From Nitrosomonadales bacterium (GTDB taxonomy: Bacteria; Pseudomonadota; Gammaproteobacteria; Burkholderiales; Gallionellaceae): a DNA stretch of 64,000 nucleotides. This document shows positions 27,508 through 37,157 of this stretch, in pieces; the first letter of the stretch is position 1; every line of letters starts with the position of its first letter. The stretch lies in NCBI GenBank assembly GCA_016199835.1, contig JACQFX010000026.1:62001-126000 (forward strand), read 5' to 3'. A model generated the notes under the pieces. It did no database searches. It was not told the origin of the DNA and worked only from the letters and a program-made list of their open reading frames with translations. A program made the translations under genes and the position numbers.

Positions 27508-28422
27508 ATGAGCCAACAGGACGCAGCGACACTCAACCAGCGATTTGGTATCGCCGGACAACTCGAATTCACGCAAGAGACGAACGGCCTCGTCGTTGCG
27601 CGCATCGCCAACACCCATGCGTTATGCGCTATCGCGCTGCAAGGCGCGCACCTCATGACCTTTCAGCCCACGCATGAGCAGCCGCTGATCTGGCTCAGTC
27701 CTGTGGCCAGGCTCGTTCCCGGGAAATCCCTGCGCGGCGGCGTGCCGGTGTGCTGGCCGTGGTTCGGCACGCATGCCAGCGAGAGCAATTTTCCGGCGCA
27801 TGGCTTCGCGCGCACCGTGTTGTGGCAGGTCGCGGAAAGTGCGGCGTTGCCGGACGGCAGTACGCGCATCACGTTCGAACTGCCGCAAAGCGCCATGCCG
27901 GCCATGCAATGGCCGCATGCCTGCCGCGTGCGCAATGTTGTCACCGTGGGCAAGATGCTGGGAATGGAACTGGTCACCGAAAATGTTGGCGATGCCGCCT
28001 TCGAGATCGGCGAGGCGCTGCATACTTACTTCGCCATCAGCGATGTGGATAAAGTGCGCATTACCGGGCTGGAAGGCGCGGAATATCTGGACAAGGTGGA
28101 CGACTGGCAGCGCAAGACGCAGGCGGGTTCGATCAGCATCGCGTCCGAAGTGGATAGGCTGTACGTGAACACCGAAACCGAATGCGTGATCGAAGACGCG
28201 GGTCTCAAACGCCGCATTCGCATCGCCAAGCGCGGCAGCCGCTCCACCGTGGTATGGAATCCGTGGATAGAAAAATCCGTGAAGATGGGCGACTTTGGCA
28301 GCGATACCGGCTATCGTTCCATGGTCTGCGTGGAAAGCGCCAACGCGGCGGAAAACGTGGTCAATATCGCGCCGGGGGCTGCCCATGCGCTGCACGTGGT
28401 GTACAGTATGGAAAGGCTCTGA
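27508..28422 (+). CDS. D-hexose-6-phosphate mutarotase (YeaD-like)
   Basis: Galactose-mutarotase-fold protein of 304 residues, likely interconverting anomers of glucose-6-phosphate. Diagnostic features are ALQGAHLMTFQP near residue 43, LRGGVPVCWPWFG near residue 75, AHGFARTVLW near residue 97 with the catalytic His region, and LHTYFAIS near residue 171. VVWNPWIEKSVKMGDFG and YRSMVCVESAN near the C-terminus match the YeaD branch. It lies close behind the TerC gene and before a PilZ gene; no pathway partner is adjacent. Confidence 0.93.
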   Translation: MSQQDAATLNQRFGIAGQLEFTQETNGLVVARIANTHALCAIALQGAHLMTFQPTHEQPLIWLSPVARLVPGKSLRGGVPVCWPWFGTHASESNFPAHGFARTVLWQVAESAALPDGSTRITFELPQSAMPAMQWPHACRVRNVVTVGKMLGMELVTENVGDAAFEIGEALHTYFAISDVDKVRITGLEGAEYLDKVDDWQRKTQAGSISIASEVDRLYVNTETECVIEDAGLKRRIRIAKRGSRSTVVWNPWIEKSVKMGDFGSDTGYRSMVCVESANAAENVVNIAPGAAHALHVVYSMERL

Positions 28423-28454
28423 GCCGAAACATCGCCAGCAAGAAGGAGGGCATC

Positions 28455-28862
28455 ATGGAAACGTCGAAAGGCAACGAGGCGCGACATTTTTCACGCATGC
28501 CTTACCATGCAGATGTGAAGCTGCATTTCCATCTGGCGGATGTTGTGGTGGCCGCCCATTTGCTGGATATTTCCCTGAAGGGGGCGTTGGTCGAGATGCC
28601 GCAGCCTATGGCCAACGCCTTCAAGGGGAAGATATGCCAACTGGTTCTTCCTTTGGGCACGGGTCTCGAAAAAATCACCATGGAATGTACGGTGGTCCAT
28701 CACGAAGGCGTGTATCTCGGCCTGCAATGCAAACACATAGACCTGGACAGCATGAGCGACCTGCGCCGCCTGATAGAGCTCAACATGGGCGATGAAGAAA
28801 AACTGGAAAGGGAGATCGCCGAGATGCTGAAATCTGCCACAGGAACCCGGCTTGCCAAGTAA
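28455..28862 (+). CDS. PilZ domain protein
   Basis: 135 residues from ATG 28455, preceded by a near-perfect AAGGAGG site; the frame is open upstream but out of family. The N-terminus EARHFSRMPYHADV holds a weak form of the RxxxR element (RHFSR), and HLLDISLKGALVEMP supplies the DxSxxG motif around residue 38. A C-terminal helical extension (GDEEKLEREIAEML) follows the barrel. This resembles the PilZ type with the C-terminal LRRLIELN helix. Likely a c-di-GMP receptor; target unknown. Confidence 0.85.
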   Translation: METSKGNEARHFSRMPYHADVKLHFHLADVVVAAHLLDISLKGALVEMPQPMANAFKGKICQLVLPLGTGLEKITMECTVVHHEGVYLGLQCKHIDLDSMSDLRRLIELNMGDEEKLEREIAEMLKSATGTRLAK

Positions 28863-28990
28863 CAGCCAGGCATGCTCGTGAGGATATTGAAATCCGGTTC
28901 GCCGCCCGTTTTTTCTTCCGTGCCGCCATCCACGCAAGCGAATTGATATAAAGTAGCGCTATACCGAGCGCGGTGATAAGGAGCGTGGTG

Positions 28991-29467
28991 ATGTGGCGGA
29001 AAATTTTATGTGTGACGTCGTTCGTGCTGGCAGGCAGTGCCTGGGCTGGCGATGATGTGCTGGTAGACAAGGTATGGTTGCGCGAGAGCGTGCCGGGGCA
29101 GACTACGGCTTCACTGCAACTCAATCTCACGGCGCTGAAGCCAGCCAGGCTGGTCGGAGTGAGCACGCCGCTGGCGGCCTCGGTGGAGATACAGAAGCTG
29201 GTGTTGAGCCGGGGCAAGATCAAGTCGCATGCGGTGGCCAGTGTGCGCCTGCCGCGCAACAGCACGGTGGCGTTCGGCGAGCGCAATGTGTCGCTGATGC
29301 TGCTGGGACTTAAGGCGCCGCTCAGCGTGGGAGAGCGGCTGCCGGTGAGCTTGACCATAGTGTTCGACAGGCAGCGTGCGCGCATCGTGGAAGTGCAGGC
29401 CGAGGTGAAGGCGCTGGAGTTGAGCTACAAGCATTACAAGAACAACGAGGTGCATGACCATCGCTGA
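28991..29467 (+). CDS. PCu(A)C-like periplasmic protein with altered copper ligands
   Basis: 158 residues from ATG 28991, with AAGGAG seven bases upstream; the signal peptide ends near SAWAGDD. The fold pattern matches the PCu(A)C copper chaperones that supply the CuA/CuB sites of cytochrome oxidase (ASVEI... then LMLLGLKAPLSVGERLPVSLT). However, the usual His and Met ligands are replaced: IQKL where the family has IHEM, and NVSLMLLG where it has YHLMLMG. A His-rich tail (YKNNEVHDHR) is present. It may bind metal differently or have lost copper transfer. Confidence 0.7.
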   Translation: MWRKILCVTSFVLAGSAWAGDDVLVDKVWLRESVPGQTTASLQLNLTALKPARLVGVSTPLAASVEIQKLVLSRGKIKSHAVASVRLPRNSTVAFGERNVSLMLLGLKAPLSVGERLPVSLTIVFDRQRARIVEVQAEVKALELSYKHYKNNEVHDHR

Positions 29468-29494
29468 ACCGCAGATCGGGCAGGCATCAAGTAA

Positions 29495-30468
<974 letters not shown>

Positions 30469-30469
<1 letters not shown>

Positions 30470-31110
30470 TGATGAAGCCGGTGTGGGTGTTCGATCTGGA
30501 CAACACCCTGCACAACGCGACGCCACACATCTTCCCGCACATCAATCGCGGCATGACCGCGTACCTGCAACAGCATCTGGGACTGGATGAACAGGCGGCA
30601 AGCGAATTGCGCGTGCATTACTGGCGGCAGTATGGCGCGACGCTGTCCGGCATGATGAAGCACCACGGCACCGACCCGGAACATTTTTTGTGGCACACAC
30701 ACCAGTTTCCGGAGCTGCACAAGATGGTGTTGCGCGAACCGCGCTTGCGCCACATGCTGCTTAAGTTGCCGGGCAGGAAGCTGGTGTTTTCCAATGCGCC
30801 GCAACACTATGCGCGCGCCGTGCTGAAACTGTTGCGCGTGGACGATTTGTTCGACGACGTGTTCGCCCTGGAGCAAGCGCGCTTCCGGCCCAAGCCGGAG
30901 GCGGCGGGTTTCATGCGGCTGCTGCGCAAACACCGGTTGAACCCGGCGCGCTGCGTGATGGTGGAAGACAGCGCGGAAAATCTGCAAACGGCTAAGCGCT
31001 TGGGGATGCGTACCGTGTGGGTGGATGGGACGCCGCGCTTGCCGACTTATGTGGACGTGAAGATACGCAATGTGATGGAGTTGCCGCGCGCCTTGTCGCG
31101 GCTGATATAA
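30469..31110 (+). CDS. HAD-family pyrimidine 5'-nucleotidase-like phosphatase
   Basis: 213 residues from ATG 30469, which shares a base with the argB stop; GTG 30466 and ATG 30472 are alternatives. HAD motifs are clear: VFDLDNTLHN (motif I, nucleophile and acid Asp), VFSNAP (motif II), the Lys in RPKPEAAGF, and VMVEDSAENLQTAKRLG (motif IV). It resembles pyrimidine 5'-nucleotidases of the SDT1 type found next to argB and slmA in Betaproteobacteria. Substrate is inferred from the family. Confidence 0.9.
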
Positions 31111-31121
31111 GGGGAAATAAC

Positions 31122-31700
31122 ATGGCCGCAAAACCGGGCGAACGCAAACTGCAAATCCTGCAAACCATCGCCACCATGCTGGAACAACCCAAGGGCGAGA
31201 AGATCACCACCGCGCTGCTCGCGTCCAAACTGGACATCTCCGAAGCCGCGCTGTACCGCCACTTCGCCAGCAAGGCGCAGATGTACGAAGGCCTGATAGA
31301 ATTCATCGAACAGACCGTGTTCGGCCTCGCCAACAAGATCACCGCCGAAGAGACCAGCGGCCTCAAGCAGGCCGAGAGCATCGTCGCCATGCTGCTCGGC
31401 TTCGCGCAGAAGAATCGCGGCATGACGCGCGTGCTGATCGGCGACGCGCTGGTCAACGAGAACGAGCGGTTACAACTGCGCATCAACCAGTTCCTCGATC
31501 GCGTCGAAACCACGCTCAAACAATCGTTGCGCATCGCCGTATCGCAAAATGAATTGCACGCCGACACCGATGTTGGCGCGCAGGCCAACGTGCTGCTGTG
31601 CTATGTGATCGGGCGCTGGCAGTTGTTTGGCAAGAGCGGCTATGCGCGCGACCCGATGGCGCAGTGGGCGCAGCAGGCGGCTATCTTGCTTCACAGGTAA
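31122..31700 (+). CDS. slmA: Nucleoid occlusion factor SlmA
   Basis: TetR-fold DNA-binding protein that blocks FtsZ ring assembly over the nucleoid. 192 residues from ATG 31122 with a GGGGAAA site. The helix-turn-helix (ITTALLASKLDISEAALYRHFASKAQMYEGL) is in residues 28-60 and the family C-terminus (ANVLLCYVIGRWQLFGKSGY) is present. It follows the HAD gene by 11 bases; argB-HAD-slmA reads as one unit. SlmA binding sites were not searched for exhaustively. Confidence 0.95.
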   Translation: MAAKPGERKLQILQTIATMLEQPKGEKITTALLASKLDISEAALYRHFASKAQMYEGLIEFIEQTVFGLANKITAEETSGLKQAESIVAMLLGFAQKNRGMTRVLIGDALVNENERLQLRINQFLDRVETTLKQSLRIAVSQNELHADTDVGAQANVLLCYVIGRWQLFGKSGYARDPMAQWAQQAAILLHR

Positions 31701-31718
31701 GCAGGAAAATAGCTCAGC

Positions 31719-31724
31719 TATAAT
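31719..31724 (+). promoter_or_regulatory. TATAAT -10 element abutting the ImmA gene
   Basis: A perfect TATAAT ends seven bases before ATG 31731, so transcription would begin at or next to the start codon, predicting a leaderless mRNA. No strong -35 is seen at standard spacing. Confidence 0.5.
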
Positions 31725-31730
31725 ATTCGT

Positions 31731-32879
31731 ATGGAACGCATTCAGTCTATCAATCCTGATCGTATCGAGTGGTGTTGTGCCGATCTTGGCATTACGCCGG
31801 GCGAGCTTGCGGCTGAAACTGGCATTGCAGTGGCTACCATGGAGCATGTCATGGCGGGCAAGGATGGCATGACGTTCAACCAGTTGCGCAAGGTGGCTGA
31901 CCATTGCGGCAGGGGTGTCCTGTTCTTTCTTGAGGATGGGCCGGTGGATGAAATGCAGGTGCATTCGCCGCAGTTTCGCACGCTTGCCAATCAGAAACCG
32001 GAGTTGTCCGCCAAGCTCAAGGCGCTGATCGAGCGGGTGGAAAAACAGCGTGAGGTGTATTTGAGTTTACGCGAAGACCTCGACGATGCCGCCCGCCCAC
32101 GTTTTTCCCCGCCAGTTTTACCCAATGGTGACCTGCAAGAAGCAGCGCGTATTGCGAGGCAATGGCTCGGGCTGAAGGAGCAGAATAATTTTGGCTCCTA
32201 CCGGGAAGCGTTGGAATCCCGTGGTGTGCTGGTATTCCGTAGCAATGGCTATAACGGCAAGTGGCAAATCGCCAAGGAGAATCCGATTATTGGCTTCTCC
32301 CTGTACGATGCAGCATGCCCGGTGATTGTCGTCAAAAAGCAGGATTCGGAAACCCGGCAATCGTTTACTCTCATGCATGAGTTGGGGCACTTGTTGTTGC
32401 ACAAAACCAGCTCGATTGATGACGAGCGCGACCTGCAATCTCATCGTGGGCATGAGCGCGAGGCCAATGCTTTTGCTGGATACCTGCTGGTGCCAGATGC
32501 GTTTCTGGTAAGCATCAGCGATGCAGATCGGCCCGGCAATGTATCCGAATACGACTACTGGCTCGAACGCCAGCGCAAGGCATGGGGCGTGAGCGGTGAG
32601 ATGATTCTGCGCCGATTGCTGGATACAGGACGCTTGCCGCAAGGGCAATACGAGGCCTATCGGCAATGGATTGCTCAATTGCCTGTTATTCAGAAGAGTG
32701 GTGGGAGCAGAGAGCATCGCAACAGGGAGCCTCGGCACATTTTTGGCGACACGTTTGTGCGCACGGTGCTGGATTCTTTATATGCGCGCCACATCACCTT
32801 AGCCAAAGCGAGCGGTTATCTCGATAACTTGAAGATAAAAGACCTGCATCAGTTGGAGCGCTACTATGCGGGTGTTTGA
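31731..32879 (+). CDS. XRE-like/ImmA-IrrE family metallopeptidase (antitoxin-type)
   Basis: 382 residues. An N-terminal helix-turn-helix-like region (CCADLGITPGELAAETGIAV, residues 15-60) is followed by an IrrE-type zinc peptidase domain with His216-ELGH220 and the glutamate-bearing HEREANAFAGYLLVP near residue 241. Proteins with this architecture (COG2856 type) commonly act as antitoxins or proteolytic regulators next to toxin or phage genes. The next gene, a PIN-like DUF4411 protein, overlaps by 14 bases, so the pair looks like a toxin-antitoxin module. No Shine-Dalgarno is visible; it may be leaderless. Confidence 0.9.
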   Translation: MERIQSINPDRIEWCCADLGITPGELAAETGIAVATMEHVMAGKDGMTFNQLRKVADHCGRGVLFFLEDGPVDEMQVHSPQFRTLANQKPELSAKLKALIERVEKQREVYLSLREDLDDAARPRFSPPVLPNGDLQEAARIARQWLGLKEQNNFGSYREALESRGVLVFRSNGYNGKWQIAKENPIIGFSLYDAACPVIVVKKQDSETRQSFTLMHELGHLLLHKTSSIDDERDLQSHRGHEREANAFAGYLLVPDAFLVSISDADRPGNVSEYDYWLERQRKAWGVSGEMILRRLLDTGRLPQGQYEAYRQWIAQLPVIQKSGGSREHRNREPRHIFGDTFVRTVLDSLYARHITLAKASGYLDNLKIKDLHQLERYYAGV

Positions 32880-33348
32880 TGCGTCGTCCATGATCTATGC
32901 GAGGGACAACTACCCGATAGGGCAGTTTCCCGGCTTGTGGGAATGGATGGCGGGTCAAATTGGATCGAAGCAGTTGGTGATGTCAAGTGTGGCGCTTGAT
33001 GAGGTGAATCATAAGACTCCGGATTGCGGTGAATGGCTGAAAGATAATAATCTGGAACAGTTGGCAATCAGCAATGCTATTTTGCAGGATGCCAAGCGCA
33101 TCAAGGGACTGCTAGGCATTGTGGATGACAACTACCATCCAAAAGGAGTCGGCGAAAACGATATCCTGATTATCGCGACGGCACGCTTGCATGGGGCTGA
33201 ATTGGTTTCTGATGAAGAACGGCAAACCAATCTGCCCCAAGTTTCTTCAAAGAGAAAAATCCCCGCAGTATGCGCAATGCAGACTGTTTCTGTTTCCTGT
33301 ATCAATTTCATCGAATACATCAAGGCTTCCGGGGCGGTTTTTCGCTAA
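32866..33348 (+). CDS. DUF4411 PIN-like putative toxin ribonuclease
   Basis: 160 residues. The PIN-fold acidic set is visible: Asp5 (VFDASSMI), Glu46 (ALDEVNHK), Asp99 (GENDILIIATA) and Asp116 (LVSDEE). These would bind Mg for single-strand RNA cleavage. The start overlaps the end of the ImmA-like gene, the usual layout for a coupled antitoxin-toxin pair. DUF4411 genes are typically found beside XRE/ImmA genes. The RNA target is unknown. The C-terminal CAMQTVSVSCINFIEYI matches the family tail. Confidence 0.85.
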   Translation: MRVFDASSMIYARDNYPIGQFPGLWEWMAGQIGSKQLVMSSVALDEVNHKTPDCGEWLKDNNLEQLAISNAILQDAKRIKGLLGIVDDNYHPKGVGENDILIIATARLHGAELVSDEERQTNLPQVSSKRKIPAVCAMQTVSVSCINFIEYIKASGAVFR

Positions 33349-33442
33349 TCCGGATATTTTCGTGTCGAACTCAAATTGATGCCGGAGCGAGCAATAATTG
33401 AAACGCATAACTATTTGGTTGTGCAAATAACTGGAAATAAAA

Positions 33443-34555
33443 ATGATCCTCATCCTCTCATCCAATACCGACCATCAGAGTGCTGAATTCCAGCAACTGA
33501 TGAATCACCTGGCCACGCTGCAAGGCATCAAGACGCGCGTGCATACCGAGCATGGTACCGAGCAGACGCTGACCGAAATTTATTTGATCGGCAACACCAA
33601 ACAACTCGAAATCGAAGACATGCGGAACCTCCCCTGCGTCGAGCGCGTGGTGCGCGTGTCGGAGGAGTACCGCATTCTCGGGCGGCACAAGGACGATCAG
33701 CGTCCCACGCATTTCGAATACAACGGTGTGCGCTTCGGCCAGGACACGCTGCATGTGTTCGCCGGATTGTGTGCGGTGGACAACCGCGAGCATGTCGAGA
33801 TCATGATGAAGGCGGTGGCCGATGCGGGGCAGGTGTGCACGCGCATGGGCGCGTACAAACCGCGCACCAGCCCGTATGCGTTCCAGGGGCACGGCAAGAA
33901 TTGCCTGCCTTATGTATTCGAGCTGGCGGGCAAGTACGGCATCAAGGTGATCGCGATGGAGATCACGCATGAGTCGCATCTCGACGAGATACGCGAGGCT
34001 TTGCAGCAGACTGGCAATGCGACCGGCGTGATGCTGCAAATCGGTACGCGCAACACGCAGAATTTCGAGCTGCTGAAAATCGTGGGCCGCCAGACTGAAA
34101 TGCCGGTGTTGCTCAAGCGCGGCTTCGGCATCACGCTGGACGAGTCGCTGAACGCGGCGGAATACCTGGCTTCCGAGGGCAACCGCAACGTGGTGTTTTG
34201 CCTGCGCGGCATGAAGACTAATATGGGCGACCCGCACCGCAACTTCGTGGATTTCGCGCATGTGCCCGCTGTGAAACGCCTGACGCGCATGCCGGTGTGC
34301 GTGGATCCCTCGCACTCGGTCGGTTCGCGCGCCGCTTCGCCGGACGGCATACTCGACATGATGCATGTCACCGCACAGGGTGTGCTGTCCGGGGCCAATA
34401 TGGTGCTGGTGGATTTTCATCCGGTTCCCGCCAAGGCGCTGGTAGATGGCCCGCAAGCCATGCTGCTGAAGGAATTGCCGTACTTCCTCGAAGATGTGCA
34501 GATCGCGCGCGAGGCGTATCTGAAGCGGGTGGCGTTGCAACAGAAATACCGGTAG
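33443..34555 (+). CDS. 3-deoxy-7-phosphoheptulonate synthase (type I-beta-like)
   Basis: First step of the shikimate pathway. 370 residues: an N-terminal ferredoxin-like regulatory domain (about 1-75) and a TIM barrel of the AroA-beta/KDO8PS-like class. Barrel motifs are FAGLCAVDNREH near residue 105, GAYKPRTSPYAFQGHG near residue 135, LKRGFGITLDE and CVDPSHSVGSR near residue 285. This differs from the enteric AroFGH class and is usually regulated by the N-terminal domain. Its stop TAG is part of a palindromic repeat. Confidence 0.95.
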   Translation: MILILSSNTDHQSAEFQQLMNHLATLQGIKTRVHTEHGTEQTLTEIYLIGNTKQLEIEDMRNLPCVERVVRVSEEYRILGRHKDDQRPTHFEYNGVRFGQDTLHVFAGLCAVDNREHVEIMMKAVADAGQVCTRMGAYKPRTSPYAFQGHGKNCLPYVFELAGKYGIKVIAMEITHESHLDEIREALQQTGNATGVMLQIGTRNTQNFELLKIVGRQTEMPVLLKRGFGITLDESLNAAEYLASEGNRNVVFCLRGMKTNMGDPHRNFVDFAHVPAVKRLTRMPVCVDPSHSVGSRAASPDGILDMMHVTAQGVLSGANMVLVDFHPVPAKALVDGPQAMLLKELPYFLEDVQIAREAYLKRVALQQKYR

Positions 34556-34603
34556 GGCGGGCTGTGCCCGCCGGATTGGATCGTCGGGCGCAGCCCGACC
34601 TAC
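34552..34603 (+). repeat. Paired REP/BIME-like palindromes after the DAHP synthase gene
   Basis: GTAGGGCGGGCTGTGCCCGC from 34552 and the inverted partner (34583-34603) ending CAGCCCGACCTAC. The TAG in the left unit is the DAHP synthase stop codon, exactly as at ribBA. Same family as 13033, 15732 and 40651. Confidence 0.85.
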
Positions 34604-34633
34604 GTTGTTTTCTCGAAGCGAAGATGGACTTAG

Positions 34634-35539
34634 ATGGTTTGTTTGGTTAATGACGGAGCGATGCCACAGCACCTGCGCATATTCGTGGCGCTGCTGTTGT
34701 TTACTGCATCTGTTGTGCGTGCCGCCGCATTCACCGTTACCGACGACAGCAACACCCAAGTCGCTTTCGACGCCCCGCCGCAGCACATCATCTCCCTCGC
34801 CCCCAACCTCACCGAACTGGCCTATGCCGCCGGTCTCGGCTCGCGCATGGTGGCGGTTACCGCGTATAGCGACTACCCCGCCGCCGCAAAGCAATTGCCG
34901 CAAGTGGGCGATGCCTTCCGCCTCGACTGGGAGCGCATCGTCGCGTTCAAACCCGATCTGATACTGGCGTGGAAGAGCGGCCTGTCCGCGCGCGACCGCG
35001 CCGCATTCGACAAGCTGAAGTTGAAACTGCTGGTGCTGGAGCCGCGCCGTCTGGACGACATTCCCAGGACTCTGCGCCTGCTTGGGCGCGTCGCCGGGAC
35101 GCAGGCAGCATCTGAATCTGCCGCTCGCGCTTTTGAGCAGCAGCGCGAGACATTGCGCCAGCAGTATGCTGCGCACCCAACTGTGCGCGCCTATTTCCAG
35201 ATCGCGGATGAACCGCTGCTCACGGTGAACGGCGAGCACATCATTAGCGATGTGCTGCGTTTGTGCGGCGCGGAAAACGTGTTCGCCACAGCGCCCCTGT
35301 TGACGCCCGCCATTTCCGATGAAGCGGTGCTCAAGGAACAGCCGCAGATATTATTCGGCATCGCCGATACGCCCGAGCAGCAGGAGAGGATGCGCGCTCA
35401 ATGGCGCAAATTGCCGCTGCGAGCCGTCAAGCAGGGGCACATGGTTTTTGTTCCCTTCGATCTGATCAGCCGTTCGTCGCCGCGCATTCTGCAAGGGGCG
35501 GAGCAAGTATGCAAACAGGTGGACGCGGTGCGGCATTGA
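34634..35539 (+). CDS. Periplasmic BtuF-like cobalamin-binding protein
   Basis: Class III substrate-binding protein of 301 residues (292 if ATG 34661 is used; neither start has an ideal ribosome-binding site). A signal peptide ends near VRAAAFTV. HIISLAPNLTELAYAAGLGSRMVAVT is the first lobe and VGDAFRLDWERIVAFKPDLILAWKSGL the second, matching the BtuF/FhuD family; corrinoid or haem are the usual ligands. No permease or ATPase neighbours are present, so it would depend on partners elsewhere. Confidence 0.85.
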   Translation: MVCLVNDGAMPQHLRIFVALLLFTASVVRAAAFTVTDDSNTQVAFDAPPQHIISLAPNLTELAYAAGLGSRMVAVTAYSDYPAAAKQLPQVGDAFRLDWERIVAFKPDLILAWKSGLSARDRAAFDKLKLKLLVLEPRRLDDIPRTLRLLGRVAGTQAASESAARAFEQQRETLRQQYAAHPTVRAYFQIADEPLLTVNGEHIISDVLRLCGAENVFATAPLLTPAISDEAVLKEQPQILFGIADTPEQQERMRAQWRKLPLRAVKQGHMVFVPFDLISRSSPRILQGAEQVCKQVDAVRH

Positions 35540-35622
35540 TGTGAATTCCGCTTTATGCGCGGGAGCTGACGGACGCGTAGCGTGTTGGAGGAGAGTCGGG
35601 CGAGGGGCGATATACCTGAAAA

Positions 35623-35648
35623 CAAAAAAGCCCGGTATTTCACCGGGC
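35623..35648 (-). terminator. Rho-independent terminator for the minus-strand Rossmann gene
   Basis: On the minus strand GCCCGGT and ACCGGGC form a 7-bp stem with a GAAAT loop, followed by TTTTTT. It lies just beyond the stop of the gene at 35672-36049. On the plus strand no T-run follows. Confidence 0.85.
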
Positions 35649-35671
35649 CGCTGGAGGATGCATCCTTTGCA

Positions 35672-36049
35672 TTAATAGCCGGTTTTGCGTCCGGCAATCT
35701 CCGGCAGTTCATCATCGCTGATCAGTGACCAGATCACGCGGACTATGGTTTCGGAAGCAATTACGGTGTGGTGATTACCTGATGCGGCGAGTTTTTCGCG
35801 CAACTCCTTGCGTATTTCCGGCAGGCCGGTCACGTCGAAAACTACATCAATCGCATCGCCCATGCCGACGATCTCGTCCAGCGTCTTGAGCTTGATGCCC
35901 GCCGCGATAGCCTTGGCTTTGGCAGGCGTATCCATGCGTTCTGCGACGCACGCCAGATTGATGCCCTTGCCTGTTTTTTGCAGCATGGCACCCATAAAAG
36001 CGGAACCAATACGTCCCAGGCCGATGATGGCGATGTTTTGTTTTTGCAT
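35672..36049 (-). CDS. Lone NAD(P)-binding Rossmann domain protein
   Basis: 125 residues. IAIIGLGRIGSAFMGAML at the N-terminus is a textbook GxGxxG dinucleotide site, followed by alternating beta/alpha elements and VVFDVTGLPEIRKELREKLAASG, like the N-terminal domain of homoserine or aspartate dehydrogenase-type proteins. No catalytic C-terminal domain follows; the gene ends 24 bases before a terminator, so the short length looks genuine, not truncated. GGGGAG precedes the start. Function unknown; perhaps a redox sensor or regulator. Confidence 0.75.
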   Translation of the reverse strand: MQKQNIAIIGLGRIGSAFMGAMLQKTGKGINLACVAERMDTPAKAKAIAAGIKLKTLDEIVGMGDAIDVVFDVTGLPEIRKELREKLAASGNHHTVIASETIVRVIWSLISDDELPEIAGRKTGY

Positions 36050-36177
36050 GTTGTCTCCCCCTGAGTGTTTGCAGTTAGTCCCGCGATGTTGCGGATGCCC
36101 TCCAGTTTGGGCCGGGGCAGTATATACCTGTCTCCTGTGAAGCGGGTAGGTGCGAATTCATTCGTGCTCGCAGGAAA

Positions 36178-36993
36178 CTATTTCTGGCAGGCAGGGCAAT
36201 AATAACTCGACCTTTGTCCCTGTTTTATCTGCTTGATAGCGGAGCCGCACACACGGCACGGCTCACCGGCGCGGCCATAGACGAAATAGTGCTGCTGGAA
36301 ATATCCGGGCTCGCCTGAACTGTTTACAAAGTCGCGTAAGGTGCTGCCGCCTTTCTCGATGGCGGCGGCAAGGGTGGCGCGGATCGCCGCGACCAGTTTT
36401 GCGCTGCGCGGCAGGCTGAGTCGATTCGCGGCGAGTTGCGGGCGGATGCCTGCGCGGAACAGGGCTTCGCTGGCGTAGATGTTGCCGACCCCGACCACCA
36501 CATGGCTGTCCATGATGACGAGCTTGATCGCTGCGCTCTTGTTGCGCGTGGTGCGATGCAAATGCGCGGCGTCGAATTCATTTTGCAGCGGTTCAGGGCC
36601 GAGGTTCTTGAGCAGCGGATGCTGTGCGACATCGCCCTCGTGCCACAGCACCGCGCCAAAGCGACGCGGATCGCGCAAGCGCATCAGCTTGCCATTGGCC
36701 AGCACCAGATCGAAGTGATCGTGCTTTTCTACAGGCGTGCCGACCGGCAGGATGCGCAGGCTGCCGCTCATGCCGAGATGCAGGATCAGCGTGCCGTGAT
36801 CGAACTCGATGAGCAGGTATTTTGCGCGACGGCGCAGGGTCCGGATGGCCTGACCGCGCAATAACTCCGGCAGGTTTTGCGGCACGGGCCAGCGCAGATG
36901 TGGGTGGCGGATGATGACATCGGCGATGCGCTGCCCGCTCAGGTGCGGAGACAGGCCACGCAGCGTGGTTTCGACTTCAGGAAGTTCAGGCAT
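36178..36993 (-). CDS. mutM: Formamidopyrimidine-DNA glycosylase (Fpg)
   Basis: Base-excision repair glycosylase/AP lyase for 8-oxoguanine and FaPy lesions. 271 residues. The catalytic Pro2-Glu3 N-terminus (MPELPEVE) and the C-terminal zinc finger ([14 protein letters not shown]... YYCPACQ) are intact, as are the helix-two-turn-helix parts ([15 protein letters not shown]). ATG 36993 is required because Pro2 is the nucleophile. It is transcribed away from the toxin-antitoxin pair at 37.1 kb. Confidence 0.97.
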   Translation of the reverse strand: MPELPEVETTLRGLSPHLSGQRIADVIIRHPHLRWPVPQNLPELLRGQAIRTLRRRAKYLLIEFDHGTLILHLGMSGSLRILPVGTPVEKHDHFDLVLANGKLMRLRDPRRFGAVLWHEGDVAQHPLLKNLGPEPLQNEFDAAHLHRTTRNKSAAIKLVIMDSHVVVGVGNIYASEALFRAGIRPQLAANRLSLPRSAKLVAAIRATLAAAIEKGGSTLRDFVNSSGEPGYFQQHYFVYGRAGEPCRVCGSAIKQIKQGQRSSYYCPACQK

Positions 36994-37132
36994 GAGGGGA
37001 CTTTAGGGCAGGGAGAAGGGCGGGTCAACTTCGTTCTGCGCTTGTTGGAATGGATAGGTGGCAGGCATGGCTCTTTGGATTCAACTTACGCCCGGATTTT
37101 CGCAAATTCGCCCATGAGACACAGATTTTACA

Positions 37133-37150
37133 TATACTCAATTAGGTATA
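37133..37150 (+). promoter_or_regulatory. Candidate operator of the HigBA-like module
   Basis: TATAC-N8-GTATA is a perfect-arm palindrome eight bases before the toxin start. It overlaps two possible -10 hexamers, TATACT (37133) and TACAAT (37149), with TTTACA at 37127 as a possible -35 for the latter. It suits autorepression by the XRE partner. Confidence 0.5.
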
Positions 37151-37157
37151 CAATCAT

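Noticed and set aside
33458-35239. 593-residue minus-strand frame
   Set aside because: Antisense of the DAHP synthase and BtuF-like genes; His/Gln/Arg-rich, low-complexity product, spans a palindromic intergenic region.
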